Source: CALBPI01 sp942491885 (lineage in GTDB: Bacteria > Pseudomonadota > Gammaproteobacteria > Steroidobacterales > Woeseiaceae). From it: a stretch of 64,000 nucleotides of DNA. Under the pieces are notes generated by a model, which saw only the letters and a list, made by a program, of their open reading frames with translations, was not told where the DNA came from and did no database searches. Position numbers and translations under genes: made by a program. Position 1 is the first letter of the stretch. Each line of letters starts with the position of its first letter. Of the stretch, positions 16,964 to 25,504 are shown one piece after another. Where the stretch lies: assembly GCA_942491885.1 (NCBI GenBank), contig CALOCQ010000003.1, forward strand, positions 372,001-436,000. The letters run 5' to 3'.

Positions 16964-17458
16964 CTAGTGCTCCGCGCGCGGATCGCTTTGTTTCAGAACC
17001 CGCTCGGTTTGTGCCTGACGGTAGTCGTTCAAGGCGCCCGCAACGCGCTCGTCAGACAGCGCAAGTATCGCGGCACCAAGTAGGGCCGCATTGATGGCAC
17101 CGGCTTTGCCGATCGCGAGTGTCGCTACCGGCACACCGGCCGGCATCTGGACGATGGATAGCAGGGAATCGACGCCGTTAAGAACGCGTGATTTGACCGG
17201 TACACCGAGCACCGGCAAAGGCGTCTTGGCGGCGGCCATGCCGGGCAGGTGCGCCGCGCCCCCGGCACCGGCGATGATGACCTCGATGCCGCGCTGCTGC
17301 GCAGTCTCGCAATATTCGAACAGCAAGTCCGGCGTGCGATGCGCGGAAACCACGCGTACGTCATGGGCGATGCCCAGCTGATTGAGTGTCTCGCTGCAAT
17401 GGGCCATCGTGTCCCAGTCGCTGGTCGAGCCCATGATGATGCCAATTTTGTCAGTCAT
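16964..17458 (-). CDS. purE: N5-carboxyaminoimidazole ribonucleotide mutase
   Basis: Class I PurE, moving the carboxylate of N5-CAIR to give CAIR. Visible: IIMGSTSDWDTM at the start, VVSAHRTPDLL (active-site histidine), and AGAGGAAHLPGMAAAKTPLPV. 164 aa, octamer-forming family. ATG start. First gene of the purE-purK pair; a purine repressor site was not found by eye in the short region shared with the darP 3' end. Confidence 0.97.
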   Translation of the reverse strand: MTDKIGIIMGSTSDWDTMAHCSETLNQLGIAHDVRVVSAHRTPDLLFEYCETAQQRGIEVIIAGAGGAAHLPGMAAAKTPLPVLGVPVKSRVLNGVDSLLSIVQMPAGVPVATLAIGKAGAINAALLGAAILALSDERVAGALNDYRQAQTERVLKQSDPRAEH

Positions 17459-17473
17459 ATCTGCATTGTACCG

Positions 17474-18007
17474 TTAGCTGGGAGGCGCCTGAGTATCGCG
17501 CCGGGTATCGGTTTGAATCCTCACAGTGAGGAGCTGCTCGTGGAGCGCGCGGAAGAGTTTCTTTGCCGTTGCCTTTCGCTTCGCATCATCGCTGGCCGAA
17601 TGAAAGTCTGCCACAAGCGACGCTATCGCCCCGTCGGTTGTGACGCCGGCAGTCTGTGCCGCGATCATTGCTGTTGGCGTGTCGGGCCCGAGTAGCGCGT
17701 CGCGTAATTGCTCTGCTTGCCGGAAGCGTTTCTTCTCGGCAATCGGATCGCCGACCAATGCATCCAATGCCGCGCGCAGCGGTTCAATGTCGACTTCCCG
17801 CAACCGTTTCGCGATGTATTGCTTCTGCCTGCGCAACGCTCCGTGCGAGCCGATTGACTGCGCCTCGCGAACGGCGCGCAGCACATCTTCGTCGCCCACT
17901 ACCTGCGCGAGTTGCGCCGGCTTGAGCGCGACCAGTTCATCGGCAATTGCGCGAATTGCCAGAGCGGCCCGCTTTTGCGCGGATTTGCTGGGTCTTGGCT
18001 CAGCCAT
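17474..18007 (-). CDS. darP: Ribosome-associated protein DarP (YjgA, DUF615)
   Basis: DUF615 protein that associates with late 50S ribosome assembly intermediates. Start SKSAQKRAALAIRAIADELVA and QYIAKRLREVD are typical. ATG at 18007 gives 177 aa; the longer frame up to 18112 runs inside the aminotransferase gene and lacks similarity. In E. coli yjgA and pmbA are divergent neighbours; here one aminotransferase gene lies between them. Overlaps the stop of that gene by eight bases. Confidence 0.93.
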   Translation of the reverse strand: MAEPRPSKSAQKRAALAIRAIADELVALKPAQLAQVVGDEDVLRAVREAQSIGSHGALRRQKQYIAKRLREVDIEPLRAALDALVGDPIAEKKRFRQAEQLRDALLGPDTPTAMIAAQTAGVTTDGAIASLVADFHSASDDAKRKATAKKLFRALHEQLLTVRIQTDTRRDTQAPPS

Positions 18008-19265
18008 GGTGAGTCGCCAATACAGTATCGAGTGCGTCGATGAGGTCGGCGACCTCCTGTGGTGTGTTGTAGTGCGCAAGCGATACGCGCACGACCCCGT
18101 TACAAGACTCAAGGCCCAGCGCCCGAATCAGACGCAGCGCATAGAAGTGACCAAAGCGAATGGCGATACGTTGCTCGTCCATCGCCGCGATAATGGCATC
18201 GCTGTGCAGGTTCTCGATCACAAACGAGCACGTCGGCAGACGGCCCGAAGTATTCTCAGTTGACCCGATCAGGCGCAGTTTCGGATGGGCGATAACGTAG
18301 TCGAGCAAAGGTTGGAACAGCGCCTGCTCATGCGCCCCAATCGCATCGAACGCTGCGCGCAATGTGCCGGCCTGGCGCTCCTCACTCGACACGACTTCGC
18401 GCAGGTAACGCGTCACACCGGTTGTGGCGAATGCCTGCTCGTAGCCGTATGCGCCGGGTTGAAGCTTGCCGGGCAGCATGTCTTGCGTGTAGAAAAAGTG
18501 GTTGACGTTGTTGAGCGCAAGTAGCGCGTCTTTTTTGCCGTACATCACTGCATTGTGCGGCGCAAAAACCTTATACAAACTGAACACGTAGAAGTCGACA
18601 TCCCACTCGATGACTTTTAGCGCCCGATGCGGGGCATAGGCGACGCCATCGACGCACAGACGGGCGCCGGCCTCATGAGCCAGCCTGGCAACAGCCGGGA
18701 TGGGCATCTCGCTACCCAGAATGTTTGAGCAATGCGTGCAGGCGACAAGACGCGTTTTATTGGTCAGCAATGCGGCCAGATCGTCGAGCTTGAGCGTCAG
18801 CGTCGCGGGGTCAATCTGCCATTCCACGACATCCACGCCGCGCTCGGCCAGTCGTCGCCAGGCGCCAATGTTGGCCTCATGGTCGACATTGGTGACGATA
18901 ACGCGGTCACCGGGCGCGAGGTTCGCGGCCATTGCATCTGCCAGCGTATTGAACAGCGACGTGCTCGATGCGCCAAATACGATCTGCGTATCGTCGATCT
19001 GATTGGCATGTTCTTCATCGAACAGCTGCGCCGCTGCGCGATGCGCGTCTGCCAGGAAGCGCGAGGCGCGTTGTGATACGGCGTAACTTGCGCCCAGCTG
19101 CACGGGGCAGCGCCGCATGTAGTCGACGCAGGCGTCGATGGCCATTTGCGCCGTGAGGGTGCCGCCGGCGTTGTCGAAAAACCGCCAGCCACTGCCAAGC
19201 GGCGCGAACTGTTCGCGTATCGCTTGCATGCGTGATTCGTTGAAGTGCTTTGCTGAGCCTTCCAT
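18000..19265 (-). CDS. Class V aminotransferase, cysteine desulfurase-like subfamily
   Basis: 421-aa PLP enzyme of fold type I related to SufS/IscS. The PLP lysine lies in the motif FSLYKVFAPHNAVMYG, where typical desulfurases have S-x-HK; this tyrosine-lysine form with a following AP-H is characteristic of the separate cysteine-desulfurase-like family, whose reaction is uncertain. Also visible: RFFDNAGGTLTAQ near the N-terminus, CTHCSNILG and ARLCVDGVAYAPHR (PLP aspartate). A GGA lies before the ATG at 19265. Overlaps darP, so probably the same transcript. A role in sulfur transfer with SufE (1362-1796) is possible but not shown. Confidence 0.85.
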   Translation of the reverse strand: MEGSAKHFNESRMQAIREQFAPLGSGWRFFDNAGGTLTAQMAIDACVDYMRRCPVQLGASYAVSQRASRFLADAHRAAAQLFDEEHANQIDDTQIVFGASSTSLFNTLADAMAANLAPGDRVIVTNVDHEANIGAWRRLAERGVDVVEWQIDPATLTLKLDDLAALLTNKTRLVACTHCSNILGSEMPIPAVARLAHEAGARLCVDGVAYAPHRALKVIEWDVDFYVFSLYKVFAPHNAVMYGKKDALLALNNVNHFFYTQDMLPGKLQPGAYGYEQAFATTGVTRYLREVVSSEERQAGTLRAAFDAIGAHEQALFQPLLDYVIAHPKLRLIGSTENTSGRLPTCSFVIENLHSDAIIAAMDEQRIAIRFGHFYALRLIRALGLESCNGVVRVSLAHYNTPQEVADLIDALDTVLATHHG

Positions 19266-19390
19266 CAGTGCGTATTCCTGACTGTAAGGCGCGCTAGCAT
19301 AGCATGCGACAGGCGGTTCTGAATGAGCCGGCGAGCGCGGTCTGCGGCCTCGGTGTACACTCGCCGACTGGAGTAAGGGGAAGCCAATAG

Positions 19391-20734
19391 ATGACGGAAA
19401 TCAGGCTTGCAGGCGACGTTGACGCGAGCGCCTCACAAATGATCGAGGATGCGCTGGTACGGGCGAAAGCGGGCGGCGCGGATCAGGCAGAAGTCGGCGT
19501 GAGCCAGGACGTCGGCTTGTCGGTGAGTGCGCGAATGCGCGACATAGAAACTATTGAGTTTCACAACGACCGTGGCTTCGGTATCACGGTATATGTCGAC
19601 CAGTGCAAGGGCTCAGCCAGCACCTCCGACTACTCGCCTGCGGCGATTGATGCCGCTGTGGATAAGGCGCTGTATATCGCGCGCCAGACCAGCGCCGATG
19701 AATTTGCGGGTCTGGCCGACGCCAATCGAATGGCTACCGAGCAGCCGGATCTCGCGCTGGATCATGAATGGGACGTCAGCGTGGATCGTGCTCGCGAGCT
19801 TGCACTTGAGATCGAAGCTGCGGCGCTGGATGCCGATGAGCGCATCAACAACTCCGATGGTGCGTCGATTGCGCTGCATCGCGGCATGTCAGCGTATGCG
19901 AACAGCCACGGTTTTCGCGGGTCGCAGCGCCGCTCCCGCTACTCGATGAGTTGTGCCGTTATCGCCGGCAGCGGCGATGACATGCAACGCGATTATTACT
20001 ACTCCAGCGCGCGAAATCCGCGGCATCTGGAAGCTCCGGGCAACATCGGCGCGCAGGCTGCGCAACGCACGATCGCGAGGCTGAAGCCGCGCAAGATCGC
20101 GACCCGCACGGCGCCCGTCATTTTCCGCAACGATATTGCGCGCGGTTTTATCGGGCATCTGCTATCGGCGATTTCCGGTAGTGCCCAGTACCGCCAGTCC
20201 AGCTTCCTGCTGGATGCGATCGGTAACACGGTAATGCCGACGGGTATGTCGATTGTGGAACAGCCGCATCTCGCCGAAGCAGCCGGCAGCACTGCCTATG
20301 ATTCCGAAGGGGTTGCGACGAAGGATCGCGCCATCGTCGATGATGGCGTCTTGCAGGGCTACATTCTGTCGAGCTACTCCGCGCGGCGTCTGGGGCGTGA
20401 AACCACCGGCAACGCGGGCGGTGTGCATAATGCGACCGTCTCCAGCACGGCGGGCGATTTAGCGTCACTGATGGCCGATATGGGCGATGGTCTGTTGATC
20501 ACCGAGCTGATGGGGCAGGGCGTTAATGGCGTCACCGGCGACTATAGCCGCGGGGCAGCGGGGTTCTGGATTGAGAACGGCGAGATTGCCTATCCGGTCA
20601 GTGAAATCACGGTGGCCGGCAATCTGCGCGACCTCTACCAGTCGATAGGTGCGATTGGCAGCGATGTCGATGAGCGCGGCAACATCCGCTGCGGCAGCGT
20701 ACTGGTGGGCGGGATGACGATTGCTGGCAGCTAG
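19391..20734 (+). CDS. pmbA: Metalloprotease subunit PmbA (TldE)
   Basis: Non-catalytic partner of TldD. 447 aa. The fold segments match TldD paralogues (RDIETIEFHNDRGFGITVY, SSTAGDLASLMADMGDGLL, GAAGFWIENGEIAYPVSEI), but the zinc motif HExxxH is absent, as expected for TldE. ATG preceded by a purine-rich ribosome site (gtaagggg). A TACACT hexamer at 19356-19361 could be a -10 element. Divergent from the aminotransferase gene; convergent with the YihY gene 11 bases downstream. Confidence 0.95.
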   Translation: MTEIRLAGDVDASASQMIEDALVRAKAGGADQAEVGVSQDVGLSVSARMRDIETIEFHNDRGFGITVYVDQCKGSASTSDYSPAAIDAAVDKALYIARQTSADEFAGLADANRMATEQPDLALDHEWDVSVDRARELALEIEAAALDADERINNSDGASIALHRGMSAYANSHGFRGSQRRSRYSMSCAVIAGSGDDMQRDYYYSSARNPRHLEAPGNIGAQAAQRTIARLKPRKIATRTAPVIFRNDIARGFIGHLLSAISGSAQYRQSSFLLDAIGNTVMPTGMSIVEQPHLAEAAGSTAYDSEGVATKDRAIVDDGVLQGYILSSYSARRLGRETTGNAGGVHNATVSSTAGDLASLMADMGDGLLITELMGQGVNGVTGDYSRGAAGFWIENGEIAYPVSEITVAGNLRDLYQSIGAIGSDVDERGNIRCGSVLVGGMTIAGS

Positions 20735-20745
20735 GCAATCGCTGA

Positions 20746-22098
20746 TCAGGTCTGCACCGCGTCCGCGGCTTGATCGGAGCTTCTCTGGTCAGCCTGTACC
20801 GGCTCGAGCATATCGGCGAGTGTCTTCTCACCGATGACCTCGTCGAGTTTCGCATTGATCTGATCGGCGAGTTGCGCGACAGGCGGCGACCAGCGGGGCG
20901 CGCCAGCCAGCCCGCTGTCGCCTTGTTCACGCACGGCCGAAAGGATATCGCGAACACGCATGCGATTGATGTCCATCGCGGGCATTAACTCCTCGGTATC
21001 CGAGGCGGCGATGAGTCCGGCGTCTTCCAGCTTCGCGACGATCTTGCCGACAACCACGCCGGGCATGCTGAGGTTGCGCGAAATATCGGGGATGGTGATG
21101 TTTTTTTCGCGCTCGCGAAATGCATTGCCCACCATCCACATGACGTCCAGTGCAACGCGTTCGCGTGTCTCATTGGATAGTTCAGGGTCGTGCCGGCCGA
21201 TACGCAGGTAAGCGCGGTTCTGGAAGTAGAACGCCAGGCGCGCGCCGAGCAGCAGGATCAGCCAGTTAAGGTAGATCCAGATCAAGGTCGTGATCGCAAT
21301 AGCAAAGCCGGCATAGATAATCAGCACGCGCGCCGAGTAGAGGACGAACGATGTGAAATACAGGCCGGTCAATGCCCACAGGCAGCCGGCGGTTATTCCG
21401 CCGACCAGCGCTGAACTGATTTTCACGCGCGTGTTCGGCATCCATTTGTACAACGCCGTAAACAGCGTAATGACAAGCACGAAAGGAACGGCCTTACCTA
21501 TTTGAACCGTTAGCGGCCCGAGCAGTGCCGATTGCGCCATCGCCTGTACGAAGTCGTTGTTACGCAGTGACGCGGTTGACGCGACCGCAAGCGCCATGAC
21601 CAATGGTCCGACCAGCAGCACGCTCGCGTAGTCAAGAATGCGACGGCTGATACTGCGTGGCTGGCTGACATGCCAGACATAGTTAAAGCTCTTTTCGACC
21701 TTCTGCACCATCGAAATTGCTGTAAACAGGAAGATCGACAGGCTCAGCCCGCCGAGCACGCGGCCGCTGACCTTATCGACGGTCGCCATGACCTCGGCGG
21801 TGATGCGCTCGCCTTGTGCGCCCAGCGGTGACGCCAGCTCGGCAAGCAATGGCTGCAGCTGAAGGTGAAGGTTCAGGCCTTTCAGTACCGAGAAGCTGAA
21901 CGCGATCAGCGGCACGGTCGCCAGCAGTGTTGAATAGACGAGGCTCATGGCGTGCAGCGACAGCTGGCCGCCAGCCAGGTCCCGGCCGAGCCCGACGCAG
22001 TAGCGCAACGTCGTGATGACAACGCGCTTGGCAAACGGCGCGGTGTGTAGTCCGGGCTGCCAGAGAAAATCTTCGACGCGTTTGAGCAACGGGTTCAT
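20746..22098 (-). CDS. YihY/virulence factor BrkB family membrane protein
   Basis: Polytopic inner-membrane protein. Residues about 30-300 carry six hydrophobic helices with the family motifs LHAMSLVYSTLLATVPL, ISMVQKVEKSFNYVW and LNWLILLLGARLAFYF. Residues 300-450 form a soluble tail; part of it (IPDISRNLSMPGVVVGKIV) looks like a winged-helix domain, as seen in longer members. The family's transport function is unresolved; the old assignment as RNase BN is wrong. ATG start. Confidence 0.9.
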   Translation of the reverse strand: MNPLLKRVEDFLWQPGLHTAPFAKRVVITTLRYCVGLGRDLAGGQLSLHAMSLVYSTLLATVPLIAFSFSVLKGLNLHLQLQPLLAELASPLGAQGERITAEVMATVDKVSGRVLGGLSLSIFLFTAISMVQKVEKSFNYVWHVSQPRSISRRILDYASVLLVGPLVMALAVASTASLRNNDFVQAMAQSALLGPLTVQIGKAVPFVLVITLFTALYKWMPNTRVKISSALVGGITAGCLWALTGLYFTSFVLYSARVLIIYAGFAIAITTLIWIYLNWLILLLGARLAFYFQNRAYLRIGRHDPELSNETRERVALDVMWMVGNAFREREKNITIPDISRNLSMPGVVVGKIVAKLEDAGLIAASDTEELMPAMDINRMRVRDILSAVREQGDSGLAGAPRWSPPVAQLADQINAKLDEVIGEKTLADMLEPVQADQRSSDQAADAVQT

Positions 22099-22221
22099 GC
22101 CGACAATTTACCAGCTTTGCACCGCATTGGACGCAGCGATGTCTCTCATATTTCACAACCTGCGTCGGACGCCATGCTGCGTTATGCTCGTCCGTCAGAA
22201 TTTTCAGTGTGTATTGCCACT

Positions 22222-23061
22222 ATGAGTGCCAGCAACGAGCCATCTTATCCGCAGCGGATCGTGTGCATGACCGAGGAGACGACGGAGACGTTGTATGCCC
22301 TGGGTGAGGAAGACCGCATTGCAGGTATTTCCGGGTTTACCGTACGACCGCCACGGGCGCGTAAGGAAAAACCCAAGGTGTCGGCGTTTACCAGCGCCAA
22401 GATTGACAAGATTCTCGCGCTTGACCCGGACCTGGTGCTCGGGTTTTCTGACATCCAGGCCGATATTGCCGCGGACCTGATCCGGCGTGGCATCAATGTG
22501 CATGTGTTTAATCATCGCAGTGTCGCCGGCATCTTAAGGATGATCCGGATGCTCGGCGGCATGATCGGTTGTTCGGCGCGTGCCGATGCGTATGCCGATA
22601 GCCTGCGCGCGCAACTGCCGGTCGCGCCGCGGCATCCGCAGCGCGCTCGACCGCGCGTCTATTTCGAGGAGTGGGACGACCCGATGATCAGCGGTATTCG
22701 TTGGGTCAGCGAGCTGGTGGAACTGGCCGGCGGCGAAGAGTGCTTTCCGGAGTGCGCGGCGTCATCATTGGCGCGCGACCGTATTATCGCGGACAGCCAG
22801 ACGGTCATCGATGCGGCGCCGGACATCATTATCGGTTCCTGGTGCGGGAAGAAATTTCGCCCTGAACGCGTCGCTGAACGACCCGGCTGGGAGGGCATTC
22901 CGGCCGTTGCCAACGGGCAGATGTTCGAGGTCAAGTCGGCCGTCATTCTGCAGCCGGGCCCGGCAGCGCTTACCGATGGCATCAGTGAGTTGTGCCGAAT
23001 TATTGATGGTTGGCACGAGGCCGGGTTTCAGCGCGGCGCGGTCAGCAATTCAAGCGCCTGA
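22222..23061 (+). CDS. BtuF-like periplasmic-binding-fold protein without signal peptide
   Basis: 279 aa with the two-lobed metal-chelate/cobalamin binding fold: PQRIVCMTEETTETLYALG, DRIAGISGFTVRPP, KIDKILALDPDLVLGFSD, and DPMISGIRWVSELVELAGG. BtuF delivers vitamin B12 to the BtuCD importer in the periplasm. Here the start at ATG 22222 has no hydrophobic signal sequence, and the in-frame extension to 22117 offers none either. It may therefore be cytoplasmic or a corrinoid-binding relative of unknown role. No btuC or btuD is adjacent. Its 3' end overlaps the convergent purC by 34 bases. Confidence 0.85.
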   Translation: MSASNEPSYPQRIVCMTEETTETLYALGEEDRIAGISGFTVRPPRARKEKPKVSAFTSAKIDKILALDPDLVLGFSDIQADIAADLIRRGINVHVFNHRSVAGILRMIRMLGGMIGCSARADAYADSLRAQLPVAPRHPQRARPRVYFEEWDDPMISGIRWVSELVELAGGEECFPECAASSLARDRIIADSQTVIDAAPDIIIGSWCGKKFRPERVAERPGWEGIPAVANGQMFEVKSAVILQPGPAALTDGISELCRIIDGWHEAGFQRGAVSNSSA

Positions 23062-23924
23062 CGGTAGCGCGACAACGTGCCGTCAATGACGTCCTGCGTC
23101 AGCGCCGGTCCGGGTGCGGTCTTGTCCCAGTCGAGCGTATCCAGATAGTCGCGCACATATTGCTTGTCAAAGCTCGGTGGGCTGGTTCCGGGACGGTATT
23201 CGTCGGCGGGCCAGAACCGCGATGAATCAGGTGTCAGTACCTCGTCGATCAGATGCAGTCGGCCGTGTTCGTCGGTGCCGAACTCGAGCTTAGTGTCCGC
23301 GATGATGATGCCACGCGCGGCAGCATGTGCGACCCCGCGACGGTAGATCGCCATGGTCAGGCTGCGGACTTCTTCGGCGCGTTTGCCACCGAGCATTTCT
23401 ACTACCCGTTGGTAGTCTATGTTTTCGTCATGATCGCCGGCGTCCGCTTTGGTTGCGGGTGTAAACAGCGGCGTTTCAAGACGCGCTGCCTGTTGCATGC
23501 CGGGCGGCAGCTGATGGCCGCAAACCTCGCCTGATTCCAGATAGTCTCGCCACCCCGAGCCAATAAGATAACCACGCGCCACTGCTTCGATCGGGAGCGG
23601 TGCGAGCCGCTTTACCACCATCGTGCGCAATTCAAGGCCGCGATGGTAGGCTGTGTCTCCGGCGACATCCGCAAGCGTCAGGTCGGTCAGATGGTTGGGG
23701 ACTATGTCCGATAACAGATCAAACCAAAAGCGCGAAATCCGCGTGAGTAGCTCGCCCTTGCCGGGCACGGGATCGGGCAGCACGACGTCGTATGCCGACA
23801 GCCGATCGGTCGCCACGATGGCGAGATGTTGATCGTCGACAGCATAAATGTCGCGAACCTTGCCGCGCGCGATCAGGCTCAGCGATTCTATACGGGTTTC
23901 GAAAACTGCTTGGACGGATGCCAT
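23028..23924 (-). CDS. purC: Phosphoribosylaminoimidazole-succinocarboxamide synthase
   Basis: Joins aspartate to CAIR, the step after purK/purE, giving SAICAR. Motifs: ARGKVRDIYAVDDQHLAIV, DRLSAYDVVLPDPVPGKG, EAVARGYLIGSGW and LIDEVLTPDSSRFW. At 298 aa it is the longer form also found in fungi and many proteobacteria, rather than the 237-aa E. coli form. ATG start at 23924; no clear Shine-Dalgarno. A good promoter is seen at 23954-23982. Confidence 0.97.
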   Translation of the reverse strand: MASVQAVFETRIESLSLIARGKVRDIYAVDDQHLAIVATDRLSAYDVVLPDPVPGKGELLTRISRFWFDLLSDIVPNHLTDLTLADVAGDTAYHRGLELRTMVVKRLAPLPIEAVARGYLIGSGWRDYLESGEVCGHQLPPGMQQAARLETPLFTPATKADAGDHDENIDYQRVVEMLGGKRAEEVRSLTMAIYRRGVAHAAARGIIIADTKLEFGTDEHGRLHLIDEVLTPDSSRFWPADEYRPGTSPPSFDKQYVRDYLDTLDWDKTAPGPALTQDVIDGTLSRYRQALELLTAPR

Positions 23925-23953
23925 TTTTCGGCCGCTGGACGATTAAAGCTGGG

Positions 23954-23982
23954 ATAATGACCGCATGGTTTCAGTGACGCAA
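23954..23982 (-). promoter_or_regulatory. Predicted sigma70 promoter of purC
   Basis: On the minus strand TTGCGT (23977-23982), a 17-base spacer and CATTAT (23954-23959) lie about 30 bases upstream of the purC start. The same interval carries the divergent djlA upstream region. Confidence 0.5.
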
Positions 23983-24002
23983 GCGCCAGCACGGTTCGCC
24001 CG

Positions 24003-24773
24003 ATGAATTACCTCGGCAAGGTTCTTGGCGGGCTCGCGGGTCTCGTTAGTGGCAAATGGCCGCTGGTTTTCTTCGGCGTTCTGCTGGGACATCAATTCGA
24101 CCGTGGCTTCGCCAAGTACGCGGGCGACCGGTTGCCGTCGAATTTCCGCCAGCTGGCGTTCGCGATTATGGGGCATCTTGCCAAAGCGGACGGGCGCGTC
24201 AGTGAGGATGAGATCCGCCTCGCGCGTACGGCGATGCACGCGCTGGATCTTGACGGCGAGGCGACGCGCGAGGCCATGCGGTATTTCAATGACGGTAAAC
24301 GGTCGCAATTCGATCTTGCGGCCGCTCTCAACCAATTGCATCAGGCGTCATCTTCGCCGCACAGCGTAGGTCGCCAGTTGGTGGGTTTGCTGCTGCCGGT
24401 ATTGCTCGTCAAAGAGGAAGCGAGTGCGCAGGAACGGCGCGTGCTGTGGCAGGTATGCCAGCAGTTCGACATCAGCCGGGTCGAACTTGCCCAGCTCGAG
24501 GCCGCGACGCGTGTCGAGCGCCGTTTCAGTACCGGGCGCAGTGCAACGTCAGGTGGCAGCGAGGCAGATCGTGCGTTCGCAACATTGAGTCTCAGCCCCG
24601 ATGCTTCGGATCAGCAAATCAAAACCGCGTATCGGCGCTTGATGAATCGTAACCATCCCGACAAACTTGCCGGCGGTGACGCGAGTCATGCCGATGTGGT
24701 GGACGCCGGCCGCAAGACGCGCGAAATTCGCGAAGCCTACGAGCTGCTGCGCCAGCGGCGCGGCTTTAAGTAA
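24003..24773 (+). CDS. djlA: DjlA-type membrane-anchored J-domain co-chaperone
   Basis: Co-chaperone that stimulates DnaK and is anchored in the inner membrane. Order: short N-terminal hydrophobic segment (about residues 15-30), TerB-like domain (about 40-150, with AIMGHLAKADGRVSEDEI and the conserved acidic residues), and a C-terminal J domain (about 190-254) with the NRNHPDKL HPD signature. 256 aa, typical. ATG at 24003. The rpe gene follows 22 bases later. Confidence 0.94.
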   Translation: MNYLGKVLGGLAGLVSGKWPLVFFGVLLGHQFDRGFAKYAGDRLPSNFRQLAFAIMGHLAKADGRVSEDEIRLARTAMHALDLDGEATREAMRYFNDGKRSQFDLAAALNQLHQASSSPHSVGRQLVGLLLPVLLVKEEASAQERRVLWQVCQQFDISRVELAQLEAATRVERRFSTGRSATSGGSEADRAFATLSLSPDASDQQIKTAYRRLMNRNHPDKLAGGDASHADVVDAGRKTREIREAYELLRQRRGFK

Positions 24774-24795
24774 CCAGCAACAGAATGGAATTCCA

Positions 24796-25464
24796 ATGAC
24801 CAATGCGATTATTGCGCCGTCGATCCTGTCGGCCGACTTTGCCAGCCTGGGCAACGAAGTAGACAAGGTGCTCGCCGATGGTGCGGACTGGGTGCATTTC
24901 GATGTCATGGACAATCACTTTGTGCCAAACCTCACAATTGGCCCAATGGTCTGTGAGGCGTTGCGCAAACATGGGGTGACAGCGCCGATCGATGTGCACC
25001 TGATGATCGAGCCGGTGGACGAAATCATTCCGGCTTTTGCGAAGGCGGGGGCGAGCGTGATTTCCATTCATCCGGAGGCGACGCGACATCTCGACCGGTC
25101 ACTGGCGCTGATTCGTGAGCAGGGTTGCAAGGCGGGCATCGTGTTTAGCCCGGCGACGCCACTCAGCTATCTTGATCATGTCATGGACAAGATTGATCTA
25201 GTTCTCATCATGTCGGTTAACCCCGGCTTCGGAGGCCAGAAATTTATTCCGGCCTCACTCGACAAGATTCGCGCCGTGCGCAAGATCATTGATAACAGTG
25301 GTCAGGATATCCGCCTGGAAATCGACGGCGGTGTTAAGGTCGGAAATATTCGCGAAATCGCTGCGGCAGGTGCCGACACATTTGTCGCCGGGTCAGCAAT
25401 ATTCGGTAGCGAAAACTATGCGTCGACTATTGCGGATATGCGCAAAGAAATCGCCGCTGCCTGA
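24796..25464 (+). CDS. rpe: Ribulose-phosphate 3-epimerase
   Basis: TIM-barrel enzyme of the pentose phosphate pathway, interconverting ribulose 5-phosphate and xylulose 5-phosphate. APSILSADFASLG, HFDVMDNHFVPNLTIGP, MSVNPGFGGQKFIP and LEIDGGVK carry the metal and phosphate ligands. ATG at 24796 gives 222 aa; the frame upstream overlaps djlA and is spurious. The stop codon lies inside the terminator stem (25452-25487). Confidence 0.97.
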   Translation: MTNAIIAPSILSADFASLGNEVDKVLADGADWVHFDVMDNHFVPNLTIGPMVCEALRKHGVTAPIDVHLMIEPVDEIIPAFAKAGASVISIHPEATRHLDRSLALIREQGCKAGIVFSPATPLSYLDHVMDKIDLVLIMSVNPGFGGQKFIPASLDKIRAVRKIIDNSGQDIRLEIDGGVKVGNIREIAAAGADTFVAGSAIFGSENYASTIADMRKEIAAA

Positions 25465-25487
25465 GACAGGCAGCGGCGATCGTTTTT
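25452..25487 (+). terminator. Intrinsic terminator of rpe, overlapping its stop codon
   Basis: A perfect 12-bp inverted repeat (25452-25463 with 25467-25478) with a three-base loop AGA is followed by a T run at 25483-25487. The rpe stop TGA (25462-25464) sits at the top of the stem, so the last codons of rpe form the 5' arm. On the other strand the stem is followed by TTTCTTT, so it may also act on the convergent crp transcript. Confidence 0.85.
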
Positions 25488-25504
25488 CGGTACGCAGGTT
25501 GTTG

